From positions 124,001 to 188,000 of the forward strand of contig NZ_JABBFQ010000004.1 in the NCBI RefSeq assembly GCF_018494055.1: DNA of 64,000 nucleotides, given 5' to 3'. The notes under the pieces were generated by a model that was not told the DNA's origin, ran no database searches, and saw only the letters and a program-made list of their open reading frames with translations. The stretch comes from Rosenbergiella epipactidis (GTDB taxonomy: Bacteria > Pseudomonadota > Gammaproteobacteria > Enterobacterales > Enterobacteriaceae). How positions within the stretch are numbered: position 1 is the first letter of the stretch; every line of letters starts with the position of its first letter. The position numbers and the translations under genes are program-made. This document shows, piece after piece, positions 28,954-37,797 of this stretch.

Positions 28954-30960
28954 TTAGAAAGTAAAATTCAACCCTGCAGAGTAATAAATATCAGATATTT
29001 CATTCCTGACTTTAGGCAAGTCAGCAGCAATGAAAGCTTGAGCTCTATTATTAATATTAAATGCCGTGCCGAGTTTAATATTAATATTAGAACTATCTTT
29101 ATTTTTTTCTAAAGCATTGAAACTAGTACCTGTAGTTTTTAAACCACCGCTGATAGAACTTTCTTGTTTGTAAAGAGGGTGTATGTAGTTAATCTCGAAA
29201 AAAGGATTTATACGTTTATTCCTCGAAGAAAAATGCCAACCAGTGGAAAGATAGCTATCTGAAAAACGATGGCGGCTAAATTTCATCGAACTGCTGGTTG
29301 TCGACTGTTCAACAAAACCATTTACTTTTCCCTTTCTATAAAGTACCGAAATATGAGGGCCATGGATCAGCTGCTCGCCAAAGGTGAAGTCATACCCAGC
29401 ATTGATTGAACCACTTAGGTGGTTCCCTTTAGTAGTCGCCCGTTCTTTTCTTAATGCTTTACCAAGAGGAACAGTACGAGTGATATCATTAAATTTGATA
29501 TCACCCACACTAATCTGGGTGGTTAACCAGGTTTTTCCGAGTAATAATTGCCCGAAAAGTGACAGCGTTTTATGAGTATAATCGGTTTGTAGAGCCGGAC
29601 TCAGTTCAAGGTTATTAGCACTACCAATACTAAAAGCACCACCTATCGCAATAGCGTCGTTAGCTCTAATAATGACGCCTAAATTACTACGACCTTCAGG
29701 TTGCTTTGATGAGGAATGATGAGCAACTCGCTGCCCTTGATACCCTCCAAAAATTTGGTAGGGACGTGCCGTCAGACTATTTTGACGATATAGGGAGAGT
29801 TGTGACATAAGAAAACTATTTTGCCCCAACATCAAGTTTTTTACAGGTTCAGCAAGTTTAGTGACAACTAAAGGAGCATTAATTAAGGAAGTGATATATT
29901 GCGCGATAATTTTATGCGCTTCAGGGCTTGGATGAAACCAATCTGAAAAAAGATAGGTTTGGTCATCATGCCATGACGATTGTGAGTTATCACAGAATGG
30001 TGCCCCTACCCCAATCTGGCATATAGGTACCAGAATATTATCAAAACCATAATTCAGCGGATTATCAATCATTTCCTGGAAAAGACCATAACTGTCAACG
30101 TAAGCGATATTTCCCTTCAACGTTGAAAGGCTTGATTCAAGATCATGATTGAATTGTTGAGTTAAGCGATTCTCCATAGAAAGTAGCGTACGGTAAACGT
30201 TTGCGATAAGGTCATGAGGTAATTGCAAGCCATAATTATTAAGCACCTTAGATAATGAGGTGATAATGGCTTCTTGGCGTTGCTCCTCACCGTAGACATT
30301 ACCCTGCTGGCGTAGTGCGGTATCTTGGATCATATATAAACTAGGAAGGTCCAAGATGTTGCCCCCCAAAAGCATTTGTGAAAAGCTAAATAATGCAGTA
30401 GCGGTCCATGGACTGAGTCCAGCATTAGGGAGATTTGGTACGACAACAAGACCAGCGCCTTTTTCCAAAAGCGTTCCAACCTGTCTGGCAACCGCTTGTG
30501 GCGCGTCAGAGAGCTGGTAGTTAACACCATCGTTGAAGAGATTTTTGAAATTAAATTTGAGTAAACTCATCTCTACATCGGTAGTAATATCATTGGCACC
30601 CGCCCAAAAGATATACAAATCATCTTTGCTCGCCTTACCATCATGTTTACTAAGATAGCTTTCGATTTGCTTTTCGGTTTTGTAAATAAGAAGAGGCGTG
30701 TTAGTTGCTGTAGCACCTGATAAAGAGTAGTTGTTCCCCCCTTCTGTGCTGACGACTAAATTTTTATTAGTGAAATTTAAAGAGAGAATCTCATTGTAGA
30801 GAAGCGTATCGTGGCCAGAAATATATCTGGTTTTCGAACCAAAAAGCTCCATTGCCCCACCATCACTTAGACTATCTCCAAAGCTGATAACATTATCAAA
30901 AGCGATAGTGGGAGAAGTGAATAGAGATAAAAAAATCAGTGGAAAAATTGATTTTTTCAT
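28954..30960 (-). CDS. GDSL-esterase autotransporter (EstA/ApeE-like)
   Basis: 668 residues. Signal peptide (1-20, ending SPTIA), then a GDSL lipase/esterase passenger: block I FGDSLSDGG with the nucleophile Ser30, block II GGNNYSLSGA, block III GANDI, and block V DWFHPSPEAH with the catalytic Asp/His pair. Roughly residues 390-668 are a beta-barrel with alternating aromatic strands and a terminal phenylalanine, the type Va autotransporter pattern. It should display an esterase on the outer membrane. It is AT-rich like its neighbours. It sits in an operon with glycan genes and an O-acyltransferase, so removal of acyl groups from a surface glycan is a reasonable inference; lipid ester hydrolysis is the alternative. 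Confidence 0.88.
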   Translation of the reverse strand: MKKSIFPLIFLSLFTSPTIAFDNVISFGDSLSDGGAMELFGSKTRYISGHDTLLYNEILSLNFTNKNLVVSTEGGNNYSLSGATATNTPLLIYKTEKQIESYLSKHDGKASKDDLYIFWAGANDITTDVEMSLLKFNFKNLFNDGVNYQLSDAPQAVARQVGTLLEKGAGLVVVPNLPNAGLSPWTATALFSFSQMLLGGNILDLPSLYMIQDTALRQQGNVYGEEQRQEAIITSLSKVLNNYGLQLPHDLIANVYRTLLSMENRLTQQFNHDLESSLSTLKGNIAYVDSYGLFQEMIDNPLNYGFDNILVPICQIGVGAPFCDNSQSSWHDDQTYLFSDWFHPSPEAHKIIAQYITSLINAPLVVTKLAEPVKNLMLGQNSFLMSQLSLYRQNSLTARPYQIFGGYQGQRVAHHSSSKQPEGRSNLGVIIRANDAIAIGGAFSIGSANNLELSPALQTDYTHKTLSLFGQLLLGKTWLTTQISVGDIKFNDITRTVPLGKALRKERATTKGNHLSGSINAGYDFTFGEQLIHGPHISVLYRKGKVNGFVEQSTTSSSMKFSRHRFSDSYLSTGWHFSSRNKRINPFFEINYIHPLYKQESSISGGLKTTGTSFNALEKNKDSSNINIKLGTAFNINNRAQAFIAADLPKVRNEISDIYYSAGLNFTF

Positions 30961-30989
30961 TTAACATCCTTATTAAATAATAAAATTAA

Positions 30990-31712
30990 TTATTGATTAA
31001 ATCTTTTTACAGCATCGAAATCGTAAAAATTAAAATACTTATTATTTTCTATTTTATATGAGGAAACTTTGACTCCTTCTAGTAGCGCTTCGTTGATGCA
31101 AGCCGATAAATAAAATACATTATCTTTCGACCTGGATTTCATGATGGCTGATGTTGCTAGCCTGAAAAAGAGACTCGCTTGTTTAAAATAAAAGAAACTT
31201 GCTAATGCTTCATTACTGACCGCATTTTTCTCGACTACCTCAACAATCGCATCAGAACGATCTCTTTTAACGTATGACCATTTAGGGTGAACTGATGGAA
31301 AACTAATTAACCCCACAGCCACATCAGATCGCCTATATGAATTGATTATCGCTTGGCAATCTATGTCCAAATATTGATCCGCTGAGGATATAATTAACTC
31401 GTCATCATCCTGCCAATGTTCGGCAGCCAGTAAACAAGTACATAGAGCACCGGCAGTCATGTCAGTGACATTAATAAACCTAGCATTTTCACCCACAACT
31501 CTTTTTATGATGTTATCTATTTGGTACTGTTTGTTGGCAAAACTTGGTCTAATATAAACATTAATAAACTCTTCATCGATTTTTTTTTGGTATTCCTGAG
31601 AATATTCAAATATGGTCTTACCCTCGATTTCATTTAACACTTTCGGAAAAAAATTATCGGGTGTATTTCGATAAAGCTCTTTCCCCATCATAGGAGTAAT
31701 TATCTTCAGCAT
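30990..31712 (-). CDS. Nucleotidyltransferase-like protein with a degenerate signature
   Basis: 240 residues, resembling the sugar-phosphate nucleotidyltransferase fold of the gene at 36240-36995: both have a mid-protein acidic segment (SSADQYLDID here, ANCDQWIDID there) and a KWSYV/KWSYL segment. The N-terminal GxGxRF loop is replaced by MMGKELYRNTP, though a PKVL follows. This suggests altered or lost nucleotide binding. It overlaps the HAD gene by 7 bp. Possible roles are a second activating enzyme with different specificity or a regulatory partner. Confidence 0.55.
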   Translation of the reverse strand: MLKIITPMMGKELYRNTPDNFFPKVLNEIEGKTIFEYSQEYQKKIDEEFINVYIRPSFANKQYQIDNIIKRVVGENARFINVTDMTAGALCTCLLAAEHWQDDDELIISSADQYLDIDCQAIINSYRRSDVAVGLISFPSVHPKWSYVKRDRSDAIVEVVEKNAVSNEALASFFYFKQASLFFRLATSAIMKSRSKDNVFYLSACINEALLEGVKVSSYKIENNKYFNFYDFDAVKRFNQ

Positions 31713-32344
31713 AGAGTCCCTTCCAAAGAAGATATTTTGGATATGATATTCGTGTAATTGACTTCTTCAATTTTTCTTACAGTTAACACATGTGCACCAC
31801 TGGCTATAGCCGCTTTAATTCCATTATCATTATCTTCAACGATTAAACATTCTGAAGGTAATAATTCCAACCTAGAGATAGCCTTAACATAAATATCGGG
31901 TGACGGTTTACTCTTCACTACATCCTGATTTGAAAGATAAAAATCGAAATAATCGATAATATTCGCTTTGGAGAGCATTACTTCAATAGTTTTCTTAATC
32001 GAATTAGAGGCTACTGCTAGTTTGTAACCGTCTTGCGACAAACGTGAGAGCAAGTATTCGTGTTGAAACTGTGGATGACAACTGGTTTCCACTATTTCAA
32101 GTGTATACTTTTGCTTTAATTGATCGATGAATTTGAATAACTTCAATGGAAGATTTTGTTCTTTATGTAAAGTCAGTAGTTTTTCTTTAGTGGGTAAACC
32201 GTCAAACCTTCGGAGATGTTGTTCATAATCGATAGGCATACCAAATAATTGCAACGCACGATTTAATGCATGATAATGCCACTCTCTAGCATCGATCAAC
32301 ACACCGTCCATATCAAAAATAACAGCTTTTATTTTATTTTTCAT
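31706..32344 (-). CDS. HAD-superfamily phosphatase-like protein
   Basis: 212 residues, HAD subfamily IA. Motif I FDMDGVLID (nucleophile Asp11, acid/base Asp13), motif II serine in VASNS, motif III lysine in VKSKPSPDIY and motif IV VEDNDNG are complete, so phosphohydrolase or phosphomutase activity is likely. ATG 32344 is preferred to an in-frame TTG at 32356. It overlaps the end of the phosphodiesterase-like gene by 11 bp and the next gene by 7 bp, so the three are translationally coupled. In this operon it probably dephosphorylates an intermediate of the sugar or polyol donor. Confidence 0.75.
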   Translation of the reverse strand: MKNKIKAVIFDMDGVLIDAREWHYHALNRALQLFGMPIDYEQHLRRFDGLPTKEKLLTLHKEQNLPLKLFKFIDQLKQKYTLEIVETSCHPQFQHEYLLSRLSQDGYKLAVASNSIKKTIEVMLSKANIIDYFDFYLSNQDVVKSKPSPDIYVKAISRLELLPSECLIVEDNDNGIKAAIASGAHVLTVRKIEEVNYTNIISKISSLEGTLC

Positions 32345-32972
32345 AGAAATAATCAATCACTTTTTCAATTTTATCAGTACAGAGCATTAGTTGTTCGGAG
32401 CTAAAGTATTCTTTTGATAGCGACTTTATGCTTTGCCACATTTCATTCTCATCTCTACGATGCAGTTCAGGAGAAACTATGCAGACTTTTTTACCTAACT
32501 CTAAATATTTTATTATCTCTCGATTGTCTAAAGCATTAACGCTAAAACTATCTAACCAGATACCTTTCGCATGAGAATAAAGTTGATTTTCAATTTCATA
32601 TTCGCTACGACGCATAAACACGTTCATATTCTCGTCTAAATATTGAATCGTATCCGGAATGGACATATCGAAACAAAAATAGTTATCAACTTTATAATAT
32701 TTTAAGAATTCTTTTATATATTTAGCTAAGCCATCAGATTTTATATTTAGAGCTAATGGAAGCCTATGATCATAACGGACAAATAACTCCAAAAAATCCT
32801 CAAACCTCATAGCCTCTTTAGAGGGAAGATCATGACTTATCACTAACTCCCCGCAGTAATCCCTTATATCGGTTTCCGTTCCGTAGCCCTGAGAGAATGA
32901 TCTTTTGAAAGCAATCATTGAATTTTTTTCGGTAGGATTAAGCCAATATCCTCTATGTGATATGGATATCAT
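32334..32972 (-). CDS. Glycerophosphodiester phosphodiesterase-like protein
   Basis: 212 residues, no signal peptide. The PI-PLC/GDPD-type catalytic pattern is visible: His6-Arg7 in ISHRGYW, Glu33 and Asp35 in TETDIRD, and His47 in ISHDLP. It is shorter than typical GDPD enzymes (about 250), and the C-terminal half is divergent. It could release a phosphorylated alcohol used by neighbouring genes or act on a phosphodiester-linked glycan precursor; the substrate is unknown. Coupled to the HAD gene and 20 bp after the WavE-like gene. Confidence 0.65.
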   Translation of the reverse strand: MISISHRGYWLNPTEKNSMIAFKRSFSQGYGTETDIRDYCGELVISHDLPSKEAMRFEDFLELFVRYDHRLPLALNIKSDGLAKYIKEFLKYYKVDNYFCFDMSIPDTIQYLDENMNVFMRRSEYEIENQLYSHAKGIWLDSFSVNALDNREIIKYLELGKKVCIVSPELHRRDENEMWQSIKSLSKEYFSSEQLMLCTDKIEKVIDYFYEK

Positions 32973-32992
32973 TTATAAAACTCCATTTATAA

Positions 32993-33994
32993 TTACTCCC
33001 TACTTTTCAATTGCATAATGATTCGTCTAAGTGTCCCCCACCTTAATGGAAGATAAAAAAAGAAATAGATTGTTTTGAGGCACACGACTTTATAGAAGAA
33101 TCTATAGCCGTACACTCTTTTTTTATTATTATAAAATTGATTATTTATTTTCACCCAATCAGAAAACTGATAGATAGAACCTCTACCCTTATTATGATAT
33201 TTATCACTATACTTAGGCCATACAAAACCCAGTTGCTCACTGCTGAAAGGTATAAAATTATTAATATAATATCGCTCAGACGATGAAGTTAATTCCATTC
33301 CCCTAGCATTATTACCAAGGTAATTAAAATCATGAACTCTGTTTTTTATATAGTTAACCCATAAATATTGCTCAGGAACTAAGCGCATTAAACTAAATAT
33401 GGTTTTATTAAAAATAATTTCAAATAGGTTTTCATCAGCATCAGGTGAACTAAAAAAATTCAATACATCTTCTTTTTTACCAAGCATCATGATATCACCT
33501 GGGTGATAGTTAAATGGGCGGTATGAGCGACTGTGCCGGGCAAAAAGGTTGCAATTAATAATTCTCTCAGAGAACAAAGAAAATTTTTTTTCTCTATCAA
33601 AACGATTATTAATAATGCTTTTGTGCAGAAATATTTTGTTGATATTCCTATTTATAAAATAGCTATCAGTTCTTAATTTGACAACATATTCCCTTGTCGC
33701 GGCTTCCACACCTCTCTTGGTAGAGTTAATCATCCTATTTATGTTTGAAACCCATTGATAGCTCCCCTCTCTATAGACCAGAGGTCCAGGATCTACGCTA
33801 AATATGACGTTAACATCTAAATATTTTAGCTTTTCTAGGAGTCGATTTTCCCTCTCTGAACCTAGTGACCATGTAGAGAGTATTATCTCTGATAGTGGAT
33901 AAAGAACTCTGACACGTTGAATATTTCGAACTATTTCGCTACATTCGTTATCGAAATCTACTTTCCCTTGAAATACAAATGATAATTGGTACAT
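32993..33994 (-). CDS. WavE family lipopolysaccharide synthesis protein
   Basis: 333 residues. It begins LSFVFQGKVDF and has the family pattern with YPLSEIILSTWSLG, then NINRMINSTKRGVEAA and YVVKLRTDSYF, where RTDS is the likely metal/nucleotide acidic motif; PGDIMMLGKKEDV and EQYLWVNYI follow. WavE is a Vibrio LPS core gene and the family is treated as glycosyltransferase-like. There is no signal peptide; a basic, aromatic C-terminus may contact the membrane. AT-rich; 6 bp after the upstream hypothetical gene. Confidence 0.7.
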   Translation of the reverse strand: MYQLSFVFQGKVDFDNECSEIVRNIQRVRVLYPLSEIILSTWSLGSERENRLLEKLKYLDVNVIFSVDPGPLVYREGSYQWVSNINRMINSTKRGVEAATREYVVKLRTDSYFINRNINKIFLHKSIINNRFDREKKFSLFSERIINCNLFARHSRSYRPFNYHPGDIMMLGKKEDVLNFFSSPDADENLFEIIFNKTIFSLMRLVPEQYLWVNYIKNRVHDFNYLGNNARGMELTSSSERYYINNFIPFSSEQLGFVWPKYSDKYHNKGRGSIYQFSDWVKINNQFYNNKKRVYGYRFFYKVVCLKTIYFFFYLPLRWGTLRRIIMQLKSRE

Positions 33995-34000
33995 AAGAAA

Positions 34001-34489
34001 TTACTTCTTTCTAATTATCAATTGCACAACATTAACCAGACTTATTATTAAGTTAGTTATGGTAAAACCTATAAAACGCATAGAAAAACATTTTATAATC
34101 GCCACTAACTCACCGTAGCGCTGACTCTTTTCATAATGCGTATTAAGATTAAAAAAATTATTTAGCTCATTTTTGTAGTCTTGATTTTTATCTGAAACTA
34201 TATATATACAGGTAAAGTACTCTTTTCTAGTAAGAATCATCATTTTTATTAAAGTGATCAGATGTTCTCTGTAGATATCGTAAGTCTTGTCATTATGTAC
34301 CTTCACAAAGATAATATAGCTATCGTGCGTTAAATCTAAATTAAAACTTTTTACCTCTTCTAAATTAAACCCCAGCTTGGTGATGATGGATTTATCACTC
34401 TGAATCACATCTATTTCTTTATTATACTCACTACTATTACACCATAAACCATACTCTTCTTCTGTAATACCTTTTATCTCTAGTTTCAT
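34001..34489 (-). CDS. Hypothetical protein with a C-terminal membrane segment
   Basis: 162 residues from ATG 34489 (a TTG one codon earlier is possible). I do not recognise the family. The first 130 residues look soluble and mixed alpha/beta. A hydrophobic segment near the end (IGFTITNLIISLVNVVQLII) followed by RKK suggests a tail anchor. It lies directly after the large glycosyltransferase gene, with its start inside or next to that gene's end, and 6 bp before the WavE-like gene, so it probably works with them. Confidence 0.6.
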   Translation of the reverse strand: MKLEIKGITEEEYGLWCNSSEYNKEIDVIQSDKSIITKLGFNLEEVKSFNLDLTHDSYIIFVKVHNDKTYDIYREHLITLIKMMILTRKEYFTCIYIVSDKNQDYKNELNNFFNLNTHYEKSQRYGELVAIIKCFSMRFIGFTITNLIISLVNVVQLIIRKK

Positions 34490-34492
34490 CAA

Positions 34493-36232
34493 TTATGTTT
34501 TCCAAAGTGTAGTGTCTTTTAAACAATGATATACTTTCTTAAGACTTTGAGGAAAATAGACTCCAGGTATAAAGTACTTAAGGTTTATAGCTGAAATAAC
34601 ATTGCCTAACCAGCTCCAAAATCCTCTTTCGATAAACCAGTCATCGTTTTGCTTGTAAAATGGCGAGGATGAGAAAGAGTGAAATAGCTGATTATTTAAA
34701 ATAAAGCTCATTACTAAAGTTTTTTTCTTAACCTTAGGACTAGCAGAAGAGAACATAATTCTTATGATATCGTCATATTCATTTGGAGCCATCGACTCAC
34801 ATAAAATATAGAAAGAAAAATCTTTCATAAACGATTCAATTTTATCCAGTTTAACAGTAATATCCCCAATAACTTTCTTGATGATAAGGAATCGGGACAA
34901 ACCTGTCATACTTGAGCACGATACCAATAATAACGTTTGTTTACTTGCACCATACTTGCTCGCAAAAGTATAGATACGCTGCCGCGCCTCTTCCTTAGAT
35001 ATTCGAAAGAGTGGCTTTCTTTTTATAAACGGAAGGCGTTCTAACACACAACGAGACATCGTGATGCGGCCTTTCAGGTTGTTTGTGGCTACATAACCAT
35101 AATAGTGAATAACTGATCGAGAGTTCATGCTTTGAGTAATAGCATGTGGATTAATCCGGGAGGGGATGCCATAACTACTCATTCTTATGCCATACTCTAT
35201 GTCTTCATAGTCATTCCAAAATAAATTTTCATTCTGCGGGTATTTTAACCATAAGCTTTTCTTAGTTAAATATAAACTGCCGGTCAAGTAATCATGACCA
35301 AAGCTTGATCTCGCAGGGTGCTGATAACAGTAAAATAATTTACTAATTAGTTTTGTATCTTTTTTATCGACGCTATTAATATCAATTTCTTGCGTTAGGT
35401 CTTGAGCTATGGTGTTAAAGTCTGAATATTTTCTAGGTAAAAAATTATGTCTATCTTGAAAATAAAATGATTGAAAAGCTGTTAATGGATAATCATCTCC
35501 GAATTCACTCACTGCACTAAAGAAGTTGAGAGGTAAAAGCACACGATCATGTAAAATACATACATTCTCATAGTTAGCACTTTTGACTAATAGATTTTTC
35601 TTTTTGGTTAAATGATTTGATTTACCGTCGCCCTCATCATCAATAACCTCAACGTATTGAAAATATTTGAAGTCAGCATGTGGTTTTCCACATAATATAA
35701 TTTCTTTATGAGGAATATCTAAATCCAGAATCCTTTCTACACAACGGTTTAGAAAGATAGGATCATCACTGCCAACGGGTAGGCAAAAACTCCAATAATT
35801 CATACCCTTATCTTTTTCAATTAACAAGGGAGCTATTTTTTTATACTTATAAATTTTACTATCGATAACTTCTATTAGTTCAAAGCTATTACGATAATAT
35901 TCCTTCTGTAAAAAAGATTCGACCTTTAGATCTTCTTCGATATAGATATAACGATCCAGTTTTAATCGATGCGTGATGTCCCAGAAAATTTGGGCAAAAA
36001 AGGGTGAATCACATTGTATATTATGAAGGAATATATCTTCTTCAGTTATATTAGCTAATCGTTTGGTACCATTTATTATAATGCTCTTAGTTTTATTTGA
36101 TGAGTTGATTTTCGCAAAGGTGATTAATGTTGTATTATCTAACCCTAGATCTTCATAGTATTTATTATCTAGTGTCCTGAATGTTTTTTTTAGCGATAAA
36201 TTCTTATCATTTTTACAATGTATTATATTCAT
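34493..36232 (-). CDS. Large glycosyltransferase-like protein
   Basis: 579 residues, no signal peptide. The central part (about residues 145-380) reads as a GT-A fold: YWSFCLPVGSDDPIFLNRCV, then a LHDRVLLPLNFF segment in the place of the DxD motif, and YLTGSLYLTKKSLW with WNDYEDIEYGIRM, which resembles the acceptor/catalytic ED motif of galactosyltransferase-type families. The N-terminal 140 and C-terminal 200 residues are not recognised. Sugar and linkage cannot be deduced. It is 7 bp after the nucleotidyltransferase gene. Confidence 0.6.
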   Translation of the reverse strand: MNIIHCKNDKNLSLKKTFRTLDNKYYEDLGLDNTTLITFAKINSSNKTKSIIINGTKRLANITEEDIFLHNIQCDSPFFAQIFWDITHRLKLDRYIYIEEDLKVESFLQKEYYRNSFELIEVIDSKIYKYKKIAPLLIEKDKGMNYWSFCLPVGSDDPIFLNRCVERILDLDIPHKEIILCGKPHADFKYFQYVEVIDDEGDGKSNHLTKKKNLLVKSANYENVCILHDRVLLPLNFFSAVSEFGDDYPLTAFQSFYFQDRHNFLPRKYSDFNTIAQDLTQEIDINSVDKKDTKLISKLFYCYQHPARSSFGHDYLTGSLYLTKKSLWLKYPQNENLFWNDYEDIEYGIRMSSYGIPSRINPHAITQSMNSRSVIHYYGYVATNNLKGRITMSRCVLERLPFIKRKPLFRISKEEARQRIYTFASKYGASKQTLLLVSCSSMTGLSRFLIIKKVIGDITVKLDKIESFMKDFSFYILCESMAPNEYDDIIRIMFSSASPKVKKKTLVMSFILNNQLFHSFSSSPFYKQNDDWFIERGFWSWLGNVISAINLKYFIPGVYFPQSLKKVYHCLKDTTLWKT

Positions 36233-36239
36233 GGCGTTA

Positions 36240-36995
36240 TCAAAAGTTAGTTGCTTTGACTAAAACCTCAGAAGACTTGAATTTTTCAAGGTCATTAGGA
36301 ATACCTAGCCCATACATACCTTTAAATTCCTCGCCTATATTATAATGCCCGATTACCGCTGAGTTCTGATTAATAAGATAGTTATATACAGGTGCGACAT
36401 AGAATTCGCCCATAGAATGATTATTATCCTCTATCATTTTCGCTGCTGCGGCGCAAAAATCTTGTCCTCGTGCAAAATTATATATCCCTACTGAGGCCTC
36501 GGATGAAATGACTTCTTTCTCTCTTACTTCCACTACTCTTTCTTTATCATTTAATCTTAGATATGACCATTTATCATCATTGGCTGTCATGGTCATGATC
36601 ATCCCATCGAGTTGATTACTATCCAGTACATTTAAATAATCATTGATATCGATATCGATCCATTGATCACAATTAGCAATCATTAACTGAGATTCATTAT
36701 TGATATATTCTTGTGATTTCAGAACGGTTTCGGCTGCTCCACCTGTAACTTTATCAACTTCTAGAATAATACAATTTTGACTTAGATTTTTGAGTACCGT
36801 ATACAGGGTAGTCTCTTTCAAGTGCTGTGATTGGCAGATAAATATAAATCTATGCTCTCGATTTGGTTTAATATTATTAACTACCAACTCAATCATTTTT
36901 TTATTATTAATAGTGATCATTGGTTTGGGATCGAGATACCCTGCATTTTTAAAACGACTTCCTTTGCCAGCCATTGGAATTACAATATTTATCAT
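36240..36995 (-). CDS. Sugar-phosphate (or alcohol-phosphate) nucleotidyltransferase
   Basis: 251 residues, Rossmann-like GT-A nucleotidyltransferase. The nucleotide-binding signature IPMAGKGSRFKNAGYLDPKP is complete at the N-terminus, followed by a TGGAAETV segment and the metal-binding NCDQWIDID. It should activate a phosphorylated sugar or polyol as an NDP donor. It lies 5 bp after the cupin gene at the head of the operon. A diverged paralogue lies at 30990-31712. Substrate not predictable from sequence. Confidence 0.75.
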   Translation of the reverse strand: MINIVIPMAGKGSRFKNAGYLDPKPMITINNKKMIELVVNNIKPNREHRFIFICQSQHLKETTLYTVLKNLSQNCIILEVDKVTGGAAETVLKSQEYINNESQLMIANCDQWIDIDINDYLNVLDSNQLDGMIMTMTANDDKWSYLRLNDKERVVEVREKEVISSEASVGIYNFARGQDFCAAAAKMIEDNNHSMGEFYVAPVYNYLINQNSAVIGHYNIGEEFKGMYGLGIPNDLEKFKSSEVLVKATNF

Positions 36996-37000
36996 GATTA

Positions 37001-37324
37001 TTATTCACTTAGATATTTATCATCTTTAATACTAGGGTATTTAACAACCACTGTAGTAACGTTGGTCAGTGCATAGAAGTCAGTCTCTTCGCCAGGTAAT
37101 ATTGTAACGATATCACTTTTGCTAATTTTCTTTTCCTGCATTTTAGCCTCCCCTTCTATTATTACTGTAATTTCGGTCGCAATTTTATGTGTGTGATGTT
37201 TTTCATAATCACCGACATTATAATGCTTTACAGCTATTTCAAAATCTTGTGTTGAACATACTGAAGGAAGAAAGTTTCCAACAAACCAACCTTTATACAT
37301 AGTATCTAATTTATTTATAATCAA
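37001..37324 (-). CDS. Cupin-domain protein, first gene of the glycan operon
   Basis: 107 residues. Single cupin barrel with the metal motif seen as KHHTHKIATEITVIIEGE and the second box as DIVTILPGEETDFYALT. Candidate roles are an epimerase/isomerase-like or sensory cupin in sugar modification. TTG at 37324 is chosen because AGGTGG lies 5 bases upstream and the resulting N-terminus MIINKLDTMYKGWFVGNF fits small cupins; a GTG at 37333 overlaps that ribosome site. The use of TTG would lower expression of the lead gene. Confidence 0.7.
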   Translation of the reverse strand: MIINKLDTMYKGWFVGNFLPSVCSTQDFEIAVKHYNVGDYEKHHTHKIATEITVIIEGEAKMQEKKISKSDIVTILPGEETDFYALTNVTTVVVKYPSIKDDKYLSE

Positions 37325-37797
37325 TCTAACCACCTATTCATTAATATAATCAATTATTCAGAAATATTTAATTAGCGATAAATAAATATTGAACCTAATT
37401 TTATTTAAACAACGATATTTGTCTCATAAAAATATCTATATATGGCTAAGTATTCGATTTGAGCGACATAGTATATCGATTTTTATACGCTGTAAAACGA
37501 ATTTGACAATACTTGAGCTATCTGTAATTTATTATCACGATATTTTACTCTATAAAACTTTATATTCACTACGCGAATATAGCTGTTATATAAATTCTTC
37601 AACATCAAAAGATCGTAGTTATAATAAACTGCGATATTTAAAGTTTATTTTTCAAATAAAATATAATAGCTTATTTTTTACAATAATATTTTATAGGTTC
37701 AAGTATTAATTTTAATTAGCTAAGTAATAAAAGTATCTCTTAGATTTTAATATTTAATAAATATATTGTTGGAATATTAACGAAAGGAGGGAATTAT
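37325..37797. other. Very AT-rich spacer upstream of the glycan operon
   Basis: 473 bp between the cupin start and the end of the AriR-like array. Extremely AT-rich with no convincing gene. It should contain the operon promoter. No JUMPstart/ops element was found on the transcribed strand. H-NS silencing is a reasonable expectation for such DNA. Confidence 0.5.

Noticed and set aside
37389..37709. 106-codon plus-strand frame in the AT-rich spacer upstream of the glycan operon
   Set aside because: Extremely AT-rich, no ribosome site, amino-acid composition (Y/I/F/K/S runs) typical of random AT-rich sequence.
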